NCBI GenBank assembly: GCA_018433835.1
Contig: JAHDQM010000022.1
Span: 38,023 to 102,022, forward strand
Length of the DNA: 64,000 nucleotides
Source: Methanoculleus sp.
GTDB lineage: Archaea; Halobacteriota; Methanomicrobia; Methanomicrobiales; Methanoculleaceae
Direction: 5' to 3'
Position 1 is the stretch's first letter; the number at the start of each line of letters is the position of its first letter. Positions 1-7,800 of this stretch are shown here, one piece after another. A model generated the notes under the pieces. It ran no database searches. It was not told the DNA's origin and was given only the letters and a program-made list of their open reading frames with translations. Made by a program: the position numbers and the translations under genes.

Positions 1-172
1 TCCCTGTAGAGCACGGCCGTGAGGTGAGCTGACGGTTGTCCCCTTGTCCCCTACTACGGGTGGGAGCAAAGAGAAGGGTGACCCGTTCGTCTTCGTTGTT
101 CTCCGGAACCACATCCTCGTCGGGGGCTGCACTATGAGGTGGCGGGAGTGGTAGACCAAAGGGAGCGTGTGC
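1..172. other. Left-edge stretch without a recognised gene
   Basis: I see no gene in this edge stretch. Positions 46-90 resemble positions 2158-2210 (shared blocks GTCCCCTACT and GGTGGGAGCA, then a GACC-GTTCG type motif), so part of it may be a degenerate dispersed repeat. Confidence 0.3.
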
Positions 173-694
173 TCATCCGGTCAGATGCTCCTCCTCCAGC
201 AGCCTGTGATAGTCCATATACATGTGAACCGGGTCGGAGAGCTTGCTGTTTGCCCGCTTGAACCCGAATTTTTCGTAGAACCCCACGGATTCCTGTTTTG
301 CATCCACAGTGATGATCCTGCAGCCGACGTAATCCGATAACTTTATCGTGAGTGCCAGAACCTCGCCAAGCATCAGGAATCCGATACCCATGTTCTGATA
401 CCTTGCAGACGTTGCCAGCCGGGCGACCTTTATTGCAGGATATTTCCTGTAGGGATATCCCTTTTTTCCATCACCGGGGTCTACCTGTTTCGCGTCGATG
501 CAGTCGGCTACAAGGGTGAAAAATCCCACGATTTCAGAATCAACGTATGCAAGGCGGGTAACGGACAGCCGCTCTTGCTGATACTCCATCGAATCCTCGA
601 TCAGAAATTCGTCCAGATCCGCATGGCCGCAACTGAAGGCCGAGACATCCGAATCCTTTGAAAGGGGCGAAAAACGGAGTGCCGGGGGAGACAT
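173..694 (-). CDS. GNAT-family N-acetyltransferase, probable toxin of a TA pair
   Basis: This 173-residue protein is a single GNAT fold. The acetyl-CoA loop appears as QNMGIG near residue 100, followed by the C-terminal KFGF/FYEKFGF signature typical of acetyltransferases. Length and composition match TacT/AtaT-like toxins, which acetylate aminoacyl-tRNA and stop translation; a role in protein acetylation cannot be excluded. It starts 7 nt after a 48-residue gene on the same strand, the arrangement expected of an antitoxin-toxin operon. The family call comes from motifs; the toxin role is inferred from size and context. Confidence 0.75.
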   Translation of the reverse strand: MSPPALRFSPLSKDSDVSAFSCGHADLDEFLIEDSMEYQQERLSVTRLAYVDSEIVGFFTLVADCIDAKQVDPGDGKKGYPYRKYPAIKVARLATSARYQNMGIGFLMLGEVLALTIKLSDYVGCRIITVDAKQESVGFYEKFGFKRANSKLSDPVHMYMDYHRLLEEEHLTG

Positions 695-701
695 ATCCTG
701 T

Positions 702-848
702 TCACAGGCGCCGGTTTTGTGCTTCTTGTGCTGCGAATCTGATCAGTCTTCGCGCATCGTCGGTATAGGTGGGCCTTTCCATGTACTCATGAAAGCGCCG
801 GGCATCTTCGCCTTCAAGGGTAAGCCCAAGTTCGATCGGTTTCGCCAT
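702..848 (-). CDS. Small antitoxin-like protein upstream of the GNAT gene
   Basis: This is a 48-residue reading frame beginning MAKPIELGLTLEGEDARRF and ending EAQNRRL. It is preceded by a purine-rich GAGGGG ribosome-binding site 6 nt before the ATG, and its stop lies 7 nt before the GNAT start. The composition (acidic LEGEDA turn, then a basic helix with RRLIRFAAQEA) resembles short archaeal proteins that precede toxin genes. No ribbon-helix-helix DUF1778 domain is evident, so it is not the usual partner of TacT toxins. Function is inferred from position only. Confidence 0.65.
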   Translation of the reverse strand: MAKPIELGLTLEGEDARRFHEYMERPTYTDDARRLIRFAAQEAQNRRL

Positions 849-1057
849 CTGCATCCCCTCTGATATGCTATAATAGTCCGGGGTAACCCAAATAAGTTTC
901 TCTTGGGCACCACTCCCGGGTTACAGGTCCCTATCGCTCCTGTGGCATCCCCCGGCCCCCAAACCGGCCCTTCGGGGCGCTTTCCGCCAACGCTTTTTGC
1001 GCCATTCAGGTCCCAAAGAGGCAGATCCCGGACGTTCGGAAAAGCCGGATGTGCGGC

Positions 1058-2044
1058 TCACCGCCGGGTCTGTTCGTTAAGCCAGTCCACGATCACGCCG
1101 AAAGCCTCCGGGTCGAGCCTGCGCTCTTCGCTGTTGTAGCGTGCTCCGATGTCGGCGGCGACGAGCGCATCCCGGGGTTTCTCCTCATGCTTCAGCACAT
1201 GGTCCGCATAGGAAGGGTATGCAAACGTGACGTTGCCGCCCCGGGCAGCCGCAGTCTCCAGTGCGCCGCCGTCTGCCTGCCAGTCGGCCTGGATATCCTT
1301 CTTCCCGATAACGACGAGGACGGGTTCCGTCACCTTCGCGATGAGGGCAGCCGGATCGCTCGACCAGAGCTCCCGCGAGAACGGCAGGTTGACGGGACTC
1401 GTCAGACTGAGGAGCAGAACCCTCATCCCTTCCGGGAGAGACGGATCGGGTGTCACCGGCTCGCCGGCCATGAAAGCGGCGATGGCGGCATCATACTGGT
1501 TCATCAGGAGATCACCGTTTTCCAGGTTCGCTGCCTGGGCAAGGAGCTGGCTGCGGGCCACCTGCCCGATGGAACGGCCGGGGGCGCCGGTGAGCACGAG
1601 GCCTGCGAATCGCCGGTCCGTCGCCTGCAGCTGGTAGTGCAGGGCGTGGATGGCTCCTTCGCTGCTGGTCAGCACGAACAGCCGGGCGGGATCCACATCG
1701 CCATCGGAGCGCAGGGTGTCGACGGCACCAATCAGTTCGTCGAGATGGCTCTGCATGCTGATCCTGCCCACGAGCCGGCGGGCGTTCTCCTGTGCATGCG
1801 GTCCGGAGGCCCGCTTGTCGTAGCGCAACGTCATGAACCCTTCACGGGTAAGGGCCTCGGCCATCAGGCGGCCGCTGCAATTGGTGCCGGATAGCAGTGG
1901 GGAGCACCAGTCACGGTCGGTCGGTCCGCTCCCGGCGACGAAGACGATTCCCGGGTGAGGACCCATGCCCGCAGGCCGGGTCAGGGTGCCCCGGACAGAA
2001 ATCCCGTCCACGTCCCACGCGACCTCCTCGGATGTGAGCGTCAT
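1058..2044 (-). CDS. Alpha/beta hydrolase family protein
   Basis: This 328-residue protein has the alpha/beta hydrolase layout of the dienelactone-hydrolase/YqiA-like group. An N-terminal strand region reads GIVFVAGSGPTDRDW (oxyanion loop), the nucleophile elbow is TSSEG with Ser about 128 (first Gly of GxSxG replaced by Thr), an acidic residue lies in VIGKKDIQAD, and the C-terminal His is in ADHVLKHEEK. Proteins of this type hydrolyse small esters or act as peptidases; the substrate cannot be told. The start has AGGAG 6 nt upstream. It is a monocistronic minus-strand gene. Confidence 0.8.
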   Translation of the reverse strand: MTLTSEEVAWDVDGISVRGTLTRPAGMGPHPGIVFVAGSGPTDRDWCSPLLSGTNCSGRLMAEALTREGFMTLRYDKRASGPHAQENARRLVGRISMQSHLDELIGAVDTLRSDGDVDPARLFVLTSSEGAIHALHYQLQATDRRFAGLVLTGAPGRSIGQVARSQLLAQAANLENGDLLMNQYDAAIAAFMAGEPVTPDPSLPEGMRVLLLSLTSPVNLPFSRELWSSDPAALIAKVTEPVLVVIGKKDIQADWQADGGALETAAARGGNVTFAYPSYADHVLKHEEKPRDALVAADIGARYNSEERRLDPEAFGVIVDWLNEQTRR

Positions 2045-2090
2045 GGTACACTCCTGGCGCAGGAATGGTATTAATAGAGTATCTTTATCA

Positions 2091-2108
2091 CCGTCTCGCC
2101 CGAGACGG
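2091..2108. promoter_or_regulatory. Inverted repeat upstream of the hydrolase promoter
   Basis: Perfect 8-bp arms CCGTCTCG and CGAGACGG are separated by 2 nt. They lie just upstream (for the minus-strand hydrolase) of an AT-rich TATA-like run at 2080-2090 and about 50 nt from its ATG. The position suits an activator or repressor site; no factor is identifiable. Confidence 0.4.
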
Positions 2109-2343
2109 GTTTAAGCCCGGGCACCCTCGGCCACCTCAAACGTCGTGATGATCGGCCGTCCCCTACTTAACCGGTGGGAGCAGATGAAGGAGGAGGGCGA
2201 CCTGTTCGCCAAAGGTCTTGGCCGTACGTGAACGGGGTTTTGTCTGATGCGATGCGTGATCCTACTCTTCTCGGTCACGGGCTGTGCGGGAATGGACTTC
2301 CTTCAGGAGCTGTATCTCGTGCTGCTCTGTAGGGAGTTCACCT

Positions 2344-2802
2344 CTATTTCCATTCCTTCCTGCTCGTCTCGGCGAGTAAGCGCCGTATCCTCTCGATGAA
2401 CTGCCCGGCATGCTCGACAGCCGCCAGAACCTCCGCGGCTGTCGGCGCCGGGCCGAACGAATACTGGCTCTCGTGGCGTTGTGTTCGCATCCTGGAAAAC
2501 ATCAGCACCCACTCCTCTTCGAGGTCCCCTGACTGCGCATAGTAGTTAAGGTACAGTTCGATGCAATAGTGGCTCTTTTCGCGGATACCGTCGCGGAAGA
2601 GCACTGCACGGGCTGCGTGGAACCATGCCATATACGCCCCGGTCAGGCTTATCCTCCTTGCGCCAAGACCGGCCACCTGCCGCGCCTCGTCAAGGTAAGA
2701 GGCGGCAAGGTTCAGCGATTCGTTCGCCTTCTCCACGGAAGGTGCGACCCTTCGAAGCATCTTCTCCCTGAAGCAATCCTCAATCGTTGTCAATGGATGC
2801 AC
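2344..2802 (-). CDS. HEPN-domain toxin (HepT-like)
   Basis: This 152-residue all-alpha protein has the HEPN catalytic motif R-x5-H (R104 to H110 in RMRTQRH), followed by a Tyr at 114. In MntA-HepT systems the antitoxin AMPylates tyrosines next to the RNase motif. HEPN proteins of this size are RNases that cleave tRNA or mRNA. Its ATG lies 23 nt inside the end of the upstream nucleotidyltransferase gene, so the two are translationally coupled as in MNT-HEPN toxin-antitoxin pairs. Target RNA is unknown. Confidence 0.8.
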   Translation of the reverse strand: MHPLTTIEDCFREKMLRRVAPSVEKANESLNLAASYLDEARQVAGLGARRISLTGAYMAWFHAARAVLFRDGIREKSHYCIELYLNYYAQSGDLEEEWVLMFSRMRTQRHESQYSFGPAPTAAEVLAAVEHAGQFIERIRRLLAETSRKEWK

Positions 2803-3337
2803 CTCCGAGGGTTACGCTCGACTGGACGAGGTTGGTATAGAACAGCTGATCGGTCTCTCTCAGGTCAGACAGCCTGTCAGGGGTGAGGATGAGAAGATTA
2901 GCCTCGGTCTTGACTGCCGCACCTGCACTTTTCCCGACTCTCGCCGCAGGGACCTCAAGATCCGGCGTATACTCATCGACCAGCACCCAGAGGTCGAGGT
3001 CGCTATCGGCCGTGTTCGTCCCCTCCGCGTAACTTCCGTACACTCCTATCCCCTGGGCCCATTCCGGGAGCACAACCGCTGTCATAAGGAGATCGATGTT
3101 GAGCAGGCGTTTTACCGCCAGACTTCGAGCGTTCTCATTCCAGGCATATTCCCGGCCGCGTTGTGTGCAAAAGCCGTTCTGGGCAAGCAGGCGCAGGTAG
3201 CGCGAGACAAGGGCTTTTGAAGTTCCGGTCGCCGCGGCAACTGCCGTTGCTGTTACCGGGCTCCGTTCGGCAATATGCCGGAGGATGCGTATCCTTTCCT
3301 CGGTTTTGAAAAGTTCTGTCAGTACCGATTTTCCCAT
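2780..3337 (-). CDS. HTH plus minimal nucleotidyltransferase antitoxin (MntA-like)
   Basis: This 185-residue protein combines an N-terminal winged helix of ArsR/MarR type (about residues 1-75, recognition region ATAVAAATGTSKALVSRYLR) with a MNT domain. The MNT active-site motif is GSYAEG (101-106) then DSDLDLW (111-117). MNT antitoxins neutralise HEPN toxins by AMPylation; the fused HTH suggests the same polypeptide binds its own promoter. I start at the ATG at 3337, which has GGAG 10 nt upstream and begins at the HTH. An open frame continues upstream through the operator and is unlikely to be translated. Two perfect palindromes lie 25-65 nt upstream. Confidence 0.82.
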   Translation of the reverse strand: MGKSVLTELFKTEERIRILRHIAERSPVTATAVAAATGTSKALVSRYLRLLAQNGFCTQRGREYAWNENARSLAVKRLLNIDLLMTAVVLPEWAQGIGVYGSYAEGTNTADSDLDLWVLVDEYTPDLEVPAARVGKSAGAAVKTEANLLILTPDRLSDLRETDQLFYTNLVQSSVTLGGASIDND

Positions 3338-3361
3338 ACCGTTTCTGCTCCGTGAACAGAT

Positions 3362-3402
3362 TGTTTCCGTTCCAGAAACAAAATGTTTCTGATCCGGAAA
3401 CA
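3362..3402. promoter_or_regulatory. Double palindromic operator of the MNT-HEPN operon
   Basis: There are two tandem 19-bp sites, each a perfect inverted repeat TGTTTC-N7-GAAACA, at 3362-3380 and 3384-3402, with centres 22 bp apart (two helical turns). They lie 25-65 nt upstream of the antitoxin ATG, where promoter elements should be. Because the antitoxin carries its own HTH domain, autoregulation by a pair of dimers is the simplest reading. Confidence 0.75.
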
Positions 3403-3610
3403 TCCGGATGAAAAAACCTCTGGACGACCGCTCCGCTCCCGTGGCACTCGCCAGCTGTCCCTGCCGACGTGAGCCCCGGCACACCCATCGTCGCCTGTAC
3501 CGCACAGATGCAGGACCGGCCTCGCGCAGCCGCCGGGCTCCCTCACAATTGTTTACTCCTGATCTCGTAACGATCAGGGTTTTAAAAACAGTAAGAAATT
3601 GAAATCCGCG

Positions 3611-4030
3611 TCACGTATCGCCGACAATAAACGGCAGATATTGCGCCAGCCCGGGATCGTACCTCGTCGCGTTCTCAAAACACGCCGCCGCCTCGTCGGT
3701 CACATTCATATTCGTCAGAATAACTCCTTTCAGGTACAAGGCCAGCCCGGATTCCGGGTCCAGTTCAAGCGCCCTGTTGCAGCTTTCCATGGCTTCGGCG
3801 TACTGACCGTAGTTGTCGTTGTAGTACATTCCCCTAACACACCACGCCGTGGCGTTGACCGGGTCCGATGCGACTAAGTTATCGAAATATTCCTGGCTTT
3901 CATTCACTTTTTCCATAAAATATGTCATGTTTTCGTTATTCCGGCTTTCAATGTAGGTCGTACAGCCGCTGGAAAAGATAATGAACATTAACGCACAGCA
4001 AAGGCATGCGGTCGGCGACAGGAACTTCAT
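3611..4030 (-). CDS. Small TPR-repeat lipoprotein
   Basis: This 139-residue protein starts with a signal sequence ending in a lipobox-like FSSGC (Cys23), so it is probably a lipid-anchored extracytoplasmic protein. The mature part carries about two tetratricopeptide repeats, visible as A-x-C-x-R-G-x-Y-Y...A-x2-x-C-x-x-A-L-E-L-D-P and the following L-x-L-K-G-V repeat. TPR units mediate protein-protein contacts; no partner can be named. It is divergently placed from the ferritin-like gene. Confidence 0.7.
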   Translation of the reverse strand: MKFLSPTACLCCALMFIIFSSGCTTYIESRNNENMTYFMEKVNESQEYFDNLVASDPVNATAWCVRGMYYNDNYGQYAEAMESCNRALELDPESGLALYLKGVILTNMNVTDEAAACFENATRYDPGLAQYLPFIVGDT

Positions 4031-4120
4031 AGAGCCGTATTGGACCTAGCAATTAATGAAGACTACGCCGCTCGCAGAGAATGCGGATTGCCCGTTCTGT
4101 TTGCCGTCTCATCTCAAGGG

Positions 4121-4128
4121 ATATATAC
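4121..4128 (+). promoter_or_regulatory. TATA box of the Dps-like ferritin gene
   Basis: ATATATAC lies about 55 nt upstream of the ATG at 4180. This predicts transcription from about 4150 and a 30-nt leader that holds the GAGGTG ribosome-binding site at 4171-4176. Confidence 0.5.
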
Positions 4129-4179
4129 CCGAAGAATGATGTGTCGCCGGATCCGTTTGTGACCCGACAGAGGTGAAAA

Positions 4180-4731
4180 ATGGCGAAAGTTGCACGTGAA
4201 ATGGTGGAGAAGGCAGGAGTCGACGTCGAAAAACTCCTCGAACTGCTCGTCAAGAACGCATCGGCCGAACTGACGACGTATTACTACTACACCATTCTCC
4301 GCGTCAACCTGATCGGGCTTGAGGGAGAGGGGATAAAAGAGATCGCGGAGACGGCACGCATCGAGGATCGCAACCATTTCGAGGCGCTTGTTCCCCGCAT
4401 TTATGAGTTGGGCGGGAAAATTCCCGAAAACATGGTGGATTTCCACGAGATGTCCGCCTGCAGGCCCGCACGGTTGCCGGAAGACCCGAGAAACATCACC
4501 GAGATGCTCACGGTGCTGGTGAACGCGGAGCGATGCGCCGTAAGAGGGTATACGGAGATCTGCAATCTGACTGCCGGCAAGGATCACCGTACCTACGACC
4601 TCTCGCTCTCGATCCTCAACGAGGAGATCGAGCACGAGTCATGGTTCTCCGAGTTTCTCGGAGAAGGGCCTTCAGGCCATTTCCTGCGGAGAGGAGAGAC
4701 GTCGCCTTTTGTTTCGAAGTTCCTCCGATAG
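4180..4731 (+). CDS. Dps-like ferritin (DPSL/thioferritin type)
   Basis: This 183-residue four-helix protein has two ferritin half-sites: Glu30 with E62-x3-H66 (ExxxH, from IEDRNHFEAL), and Glu117 with E149-x2-H152 (NEEIEHESW). Paired cysteines at 119 and 128 (AERCAVRGYTEIC) plus Cys94 are a feature of the archaeal Dps-like (DPSL) group. These proteins oxidise ferrous iron with peroxide and store it in a 12-mer shell, protecting anaerobes from oxidative damage. The start is fixed by a GAGGTG site just upstream and the TATA box at 4121. The gene seems monocistronic. Confidence 0.85.
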   Translation: MAKVAREMVEKAGVDVEKLLELLVKNASAELTTYYYYTILRVNLIGLEGEGIKEIAETARIEDRNHFEALVPRIYELGGKIPENMVDFHEMSACRPARLPEDPRNITEMLTVLVNAERCAVRGYTEICNLTAGKDHRTYDLSLSILNEEIEHESWFSEFLGEGPSGHFLRRGETSPFVSKFLR

Positions 4732-4838
4732 AGGAGGGCGTTCCCCCTTCTTTTTTACGATGAAGCGCTGTCGATCGCCCGGGTGCAAAATCCCATCGGA
4801 CCGAACCGCAGGTCTGTGCGCCGCCCCGGAGTAACACG

Positions 4839-5651
4839 ATGCTCACCCACTTTGCCGGGTTAAATCCGGTTCACCAGGCGCTTCTTGCCGGGCTTTTCAC
4901 CTGGGGACTGACCGCTCTCGGCGCAGGAGGCGTTTTCCTCTCGCGGGAGATGAACCGCCGGAGATTGGACGCCATGCTCGGGTTTGCAGCCGGTGTTATG
5001 ATTGCTGCCAGTTTCTGGTCGCTCCTGTTACCTGCGCTCGAGCTCTCCGGATCGACCGGTCCGCAGGCCTGCATTCCGGCAGCTGTCGGGTTCCTCGCCG
5101 GGGGGGTGTTCCTGAGAGGCCTCGACACCCTGCTCCCGCATCTCCACCCGGGATATCCGCTCCGGGAGGCTGAAGGGCCGAGTTCGTCCCTCCGCAGGAC
5201 AACGCTTCTCGTGATCGCCATCACGATGCACAATATCCCGGAAGGGCTTGCGGTCGGGGTAACGTTTGGAGCAGTCGCTACAGGCCTCCCCCACGAAACC
5301 CTGGGGGCGGCGATTGCTCTTACTGTCGGCATCGGCCTGCAGAACTTCCCCGAAGGCTTTGCCGTATCGGCCCCGCTCGCCGGGGAAGGGTATTCCCGGA
5401 TCAGGAGCTTCTGGTACGGCCAGCTCTCTGCGGTTGTAGAACCCGTTGCTGCTGTTCTGGGGGCAGCCGTGGTATTTATCGTACAACCGTTGCTCCCGTA
5501 TGCCCTCGCCTTTGCTGCCGGTGCGATGATCTTCGTCGTCGGGGAAGAGGTGATCCCCGAATCGCAGAGGCATGGGAATACGGATCTCGCCACGATGAGC
5601 CTGCTCGTCGGATTTGTAACGATGATGGTATTGGATGTCACGTTCAGCTGA
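4839..5651 (+). CDS. ZIP-family divalent metal transporter
   Basis: This 270-residue integral membrane protein has about eight predicted hydrophobic helices. Helix 4 has the ZIP metal-binding motif HNIPEG, and helix 5 has the variant QNFPEG in place of HxxPEG. A short His-rich loop (LPHLHPGYP) sits between helices 3 and 4. ZIP proteins of the ZupT/GufA type bring Zn2+, Fe2+ or Mn2+ into the cytoplasm. It lies 107 nt after the ferritin-like gene on the same strand, so a link to iron handling is plausible but not proven. Confidence 0.88.
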   Translation: MLTHFAGLNPVHQALLAGLFTWGLTALGAGGVFLSREMNRRRLDAMLGFAAGVMIAASFWSLLLPALELSGSTGPQACIPAAVGFLAGGVFLRGLDTLLPHLHPGYPLREAEGPSSSLRRTTLLVIAITMHNIPEGLAVGVTFGAVATGLPHETLGAAIALTVGIGLQNFPEGFAVSAPLAGEGYSRIRSFWYGQLSAVVEPVAAVLGAAVVFIVQPLLPYALAFAAGAMIFVVGEEVIPESQRHGNTDLATMSLLVGFVTMMVLDVTFS

Positions 5652-5916
5652 TCCATGCAGCCTGTCGCACCGGGCGCATGATGGTGGACGCAAGTTAGAC
5701 CCGGCCGGGGCAAAGGAGCGTCTTGGGTCGCTCGAACCGTGGCGAAGTGCGGCCGCTCCCGTGATCCCCGCCGTCCTGCAGAAATAGTGCCCAGGGCAAC
5801 CGCCCGCCTCCTCCCCCACCGCAACCCCGCGCAAAGGTATTTTATGTATGACAACAGACTAAATGAGGTAAACGGGGCGTGAAAACGCAATCGATGCATC
5901 TTCCGTCTCCGTTCGG
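5652..5916. other. Intergenic stretch before tRNA-Leu
   Basis: I find no gene here. An AT-rich patch at 5838-5850 is the only TATA-like sequence and lies about 70 nt from the tRNA, farther than usual. Confidence 0.3.
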
Positions 5917-6001
5917 GCGAGGGTTGCCAAGCCAGGTCAAAGGCGCTAGGTTGAGGGCCTAGTCTCGTAGGAGTTCGTGAGTTCGAATCTCACCCCTCGC
6001 A
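5917..6001 (+). tRNA. tRNA-Leu (anticodon GAG)
   Basis: The cloverleaf has acceptor GCGAGGG/CCCTCGC (5917-5923 with 5994-6000) and discriminator A6001. The anticodon stem is CTAGG/CCTAG with loop TTGAGGG, giving anticodon GAG at 5953-5955. There is a long class-II variable arm (about 5963-5976) and a T arm GTGAG-TTCGAAT-CTCAC. The long variable arm and A73 are as expected for tRNA-Leu. CCA is not encoded. It reads CUC/CUU leucine codons, CUC being frequent in this GC-rich genome. Confidence 0.95.
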
Positions 6002-6043
6002 TCCGTTTTTCCGGAATTAGTTTCTTTACTTTCTCGATAACCG

Positions 6044-6572
6044 TTAAAGAGTTTCCAGCGTCCGCGCAATGCCGCCGGTCCAGGCCTCGATGTCGTCCCG
6101 GTTGCGGAAATCGCCCTCGGGAAGGAGCGCACGGCCGGCCGGCAGCTTCCGGATCAGCCGGTGCTGGAGTCCGAGCCTGCCCGGATCCAGCGCACCGGAA
6201 AAAACCCGGCGACCCCGGGGGCGGATGGTCTCCCGAAACTCGCCGATCTCTTTGGGCTCCAGTTCCGGGTCGTCCAAGCTCGTCCAGGCTCGTTCCCGGC
6301 TCGAGTTCGAGCGGGCCGCTGCTGAACAGCCACACCGGCCGCCCGGCGAGGACGGCACGGTTCCGCCGCACTAACTCCGCCGCCTCCTTCATCCAGTGCT
6401 CCATATACACGGCACTCCCGATCACGACGCCGTCGTATCCTTCGATGTCCGGGGCCGCGTCGACGCTCCGGGCCTCCGCCTTCACGCCGTGCTCCCGCAG
6501 TTTTTCGGCGATGAACTCCGCGATGCCTCTTGTAGACCCGTATCGACTTTTGTAGATAACGATAACGTTCAT
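6044..6572 (-). pseudogene. Flavodoxin-family protein, frameshifted
   Basis: The first part (ATG at 6572) reads MNVIVIYKSRYGSTRGIAEF, the FMN-phosphate loop of flavodoxins, and continues through VIGSAVYMEHW and WLFSSGPLE. The reading then shifts frame and the remaining residues (DDPELEPKEIGEFRE to IARTLETL) complete a protoporphyrinogen-oxidase/HemG-like flavodoxin tail of about 175 residues. The shift coincides with an imperfect 10-nt tandem duplication at 6271-6290; deleting one copy restores one continuous frame. It may be a true pseudogene, a slippage-prone gene or a sequence error. The intact protein would be an FMN electron carrier. Confidence 0.8.
6271..6290. repeat. 10-nt tandem duplication breaking the flavodoxin gene
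   Basis: CGTCCAAGCT is followed directly by CGTCCAGGCT, one mismatch in ten. Because ten is not a multiple of three, the extra copy shifts the flavodoxin frame exactly where the two halves part. Confidence 0.85.
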
Positions 6573-6723
6573 GTGCGCCCGCTCCTGGAGACACCCGAAC
6601 CCCGTCGCCTCATAAGCATAACTGCTCGTTCGGGCCCCGGGCGATGCGACGGCTCTCCCGCGGTCTCGTATGCCCCTGGAGACGGGAGGAGAGAAAAGAG
6701 ATAACCAGATCCTGTCCGGGAGC

Positions 6724-6915
6724 TTATGCCAACACTTCGTGACGCTGCCGGCAGCGTGCCTGCAGTTCGTCCCACTCTTCCGGGTGCTCTTCTGCCCACT
6801 CCAGGAGCGCATGGACTATCCTGCCCCGCGACTCGGGATCCCCCCGGTAATTTACCAGGATGCAATCAACCACCACTTCGATCTGTTCTTCCGGATGCTG
6901 GCTGTTTTCTGCCAT
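6724..6915 (-). CDS. Small acidic hypothetical protein
   Basis: This is a 63-residue protein beginning MAENSQHPEEQIEVV and ending RQRHEVLA. It is rich in Glu and Trp and predicted to be helical, with no membrane segment. I chose the ATG at 6915 because GGAGGG lies 6 nt upstream; a longer frame starts 11 codons earlier without such a site. It lies upstream of the broken flavodoxin gene on the same strand. I do not recognise a family. Confidence 0.6.
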   Translation of the reverse strand: MAENSQHPEEQIEVVVDCILVNYRGDPESRGRIVHALLEWAEEHPEEWDELQARCRQRHEVLA

Positions 6916-7119
6916 AGTGAGCCCTCCTGATACACCCCGGGTGCTCATACCGGGTGAAGATCCGACACCATATAATCCTGATCCTCCCCGGGCGGCGGCG
7001 CCCGGTGCTCTCTCCGCTGCCTGAGACGAGGCGCCTTACCCCGTTTTTTGCCGCCAGCCCGCTTCCGCCGCCGCCGCAGGTGTTATCGTGCCCCGGAGAG
7101 AACAGACACGGGAACGATC

Positions 7120-7800
7120 ATGAAACTCGGCGTGCTCTTCTCCGGCGGGAAAGACTCCACGTTCGCCTGCTGGAAGGCAATGCAGCAGGAAGAAGTGGTC
7201 TGCCTGATCACGGTCATCTCTCGGAACCCCGAGAGTTACATGTTCCACACCCCGAACATCCGCCTCGCCGCACTGCAGGCCGAGGCGGCAGGGCTCCCGC
7301 TCGTGGAGGTGGAGACGGCGGGGGAGAAGGAGGAAGAACTCCTGGACCTGAAGCGGGCTCTCCTCAGCGCTAAGGAACGATTCGGGATCGAAGGAGTCGT
7401 CACCGGGGCGGTTCTCTCGGTCTACCAGGCAGCCAGGGTCCAGCGTGTCTGCCTTGAGTTGGGCCTCTGGTGCTTCAACCCGCTCTGGAGCCCGGACCAG
7501 GAGGCCTACATGGAAGAGCTCATCGACGCGGGCTTTAAGATCGTCATCGTGGGCGTTTTCTCCAGCCCCTTCGACGCATCCTGGCTCGGGAGGGAGATCG
7601 ACCGCCGCACCCTCGACGAACTCCGGGAGATCGCCCGGAAATACCGGATCACCCTCACCGGCGAAGGGGGGGAGTTCGAGACGTTCGTCGTCGACGCCCC
7701 CTTCTTCTCCCGGCGGGTCGCGATCGAGGAAGCGTCACGAGACTACCGGAACTACAACGGCGTTCTCCGGATCGAGCGGGCGGGGCTGGTGGCAAAATGA
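7120..7800 (+). CDS. Dph6-like diphthine--ammonia ligase (PP-loop ATPase)
   Basis: This 226-residue protein has the PP-loop SGGKDST at residues 8-14, followed by the Dph6/MJ0570 family signature: LWSPDQEAYMEEL, a conserved VGVFSSPFDASWLGR block, and GEGGEFETFV. The family activates diphthine on elongation factor 2 with ATP and amidates it with ammonia, the last step of diphthamide synthesis. Length is that of the archaeal single-domain form. The ATG at 7120 opens directly onto the first strand of the PP-loop domain. Its stop overlaps the next ATG by 4 nt (ATGA). Confidence 0.85.
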   Translation: MKLGVLFSGGKDSTFACWKAMQQEEVVCLITVISRNPESYMFHTPNIRLAALQAEAAGLPLVEVETAGEKEEELLDLKRALLSAKERFGIEGVVTGAVLSVYQAARVQRVCLELGLWCFNPLWSPDQEAYMEELIDAGFKIVIVGVFSSPFDASWLGREIDRRTLDELREIARKYRITLTGEGGEFETFVVDAPFFSRRVAIEEASRDYRNYNGVLRIERAGLVAK

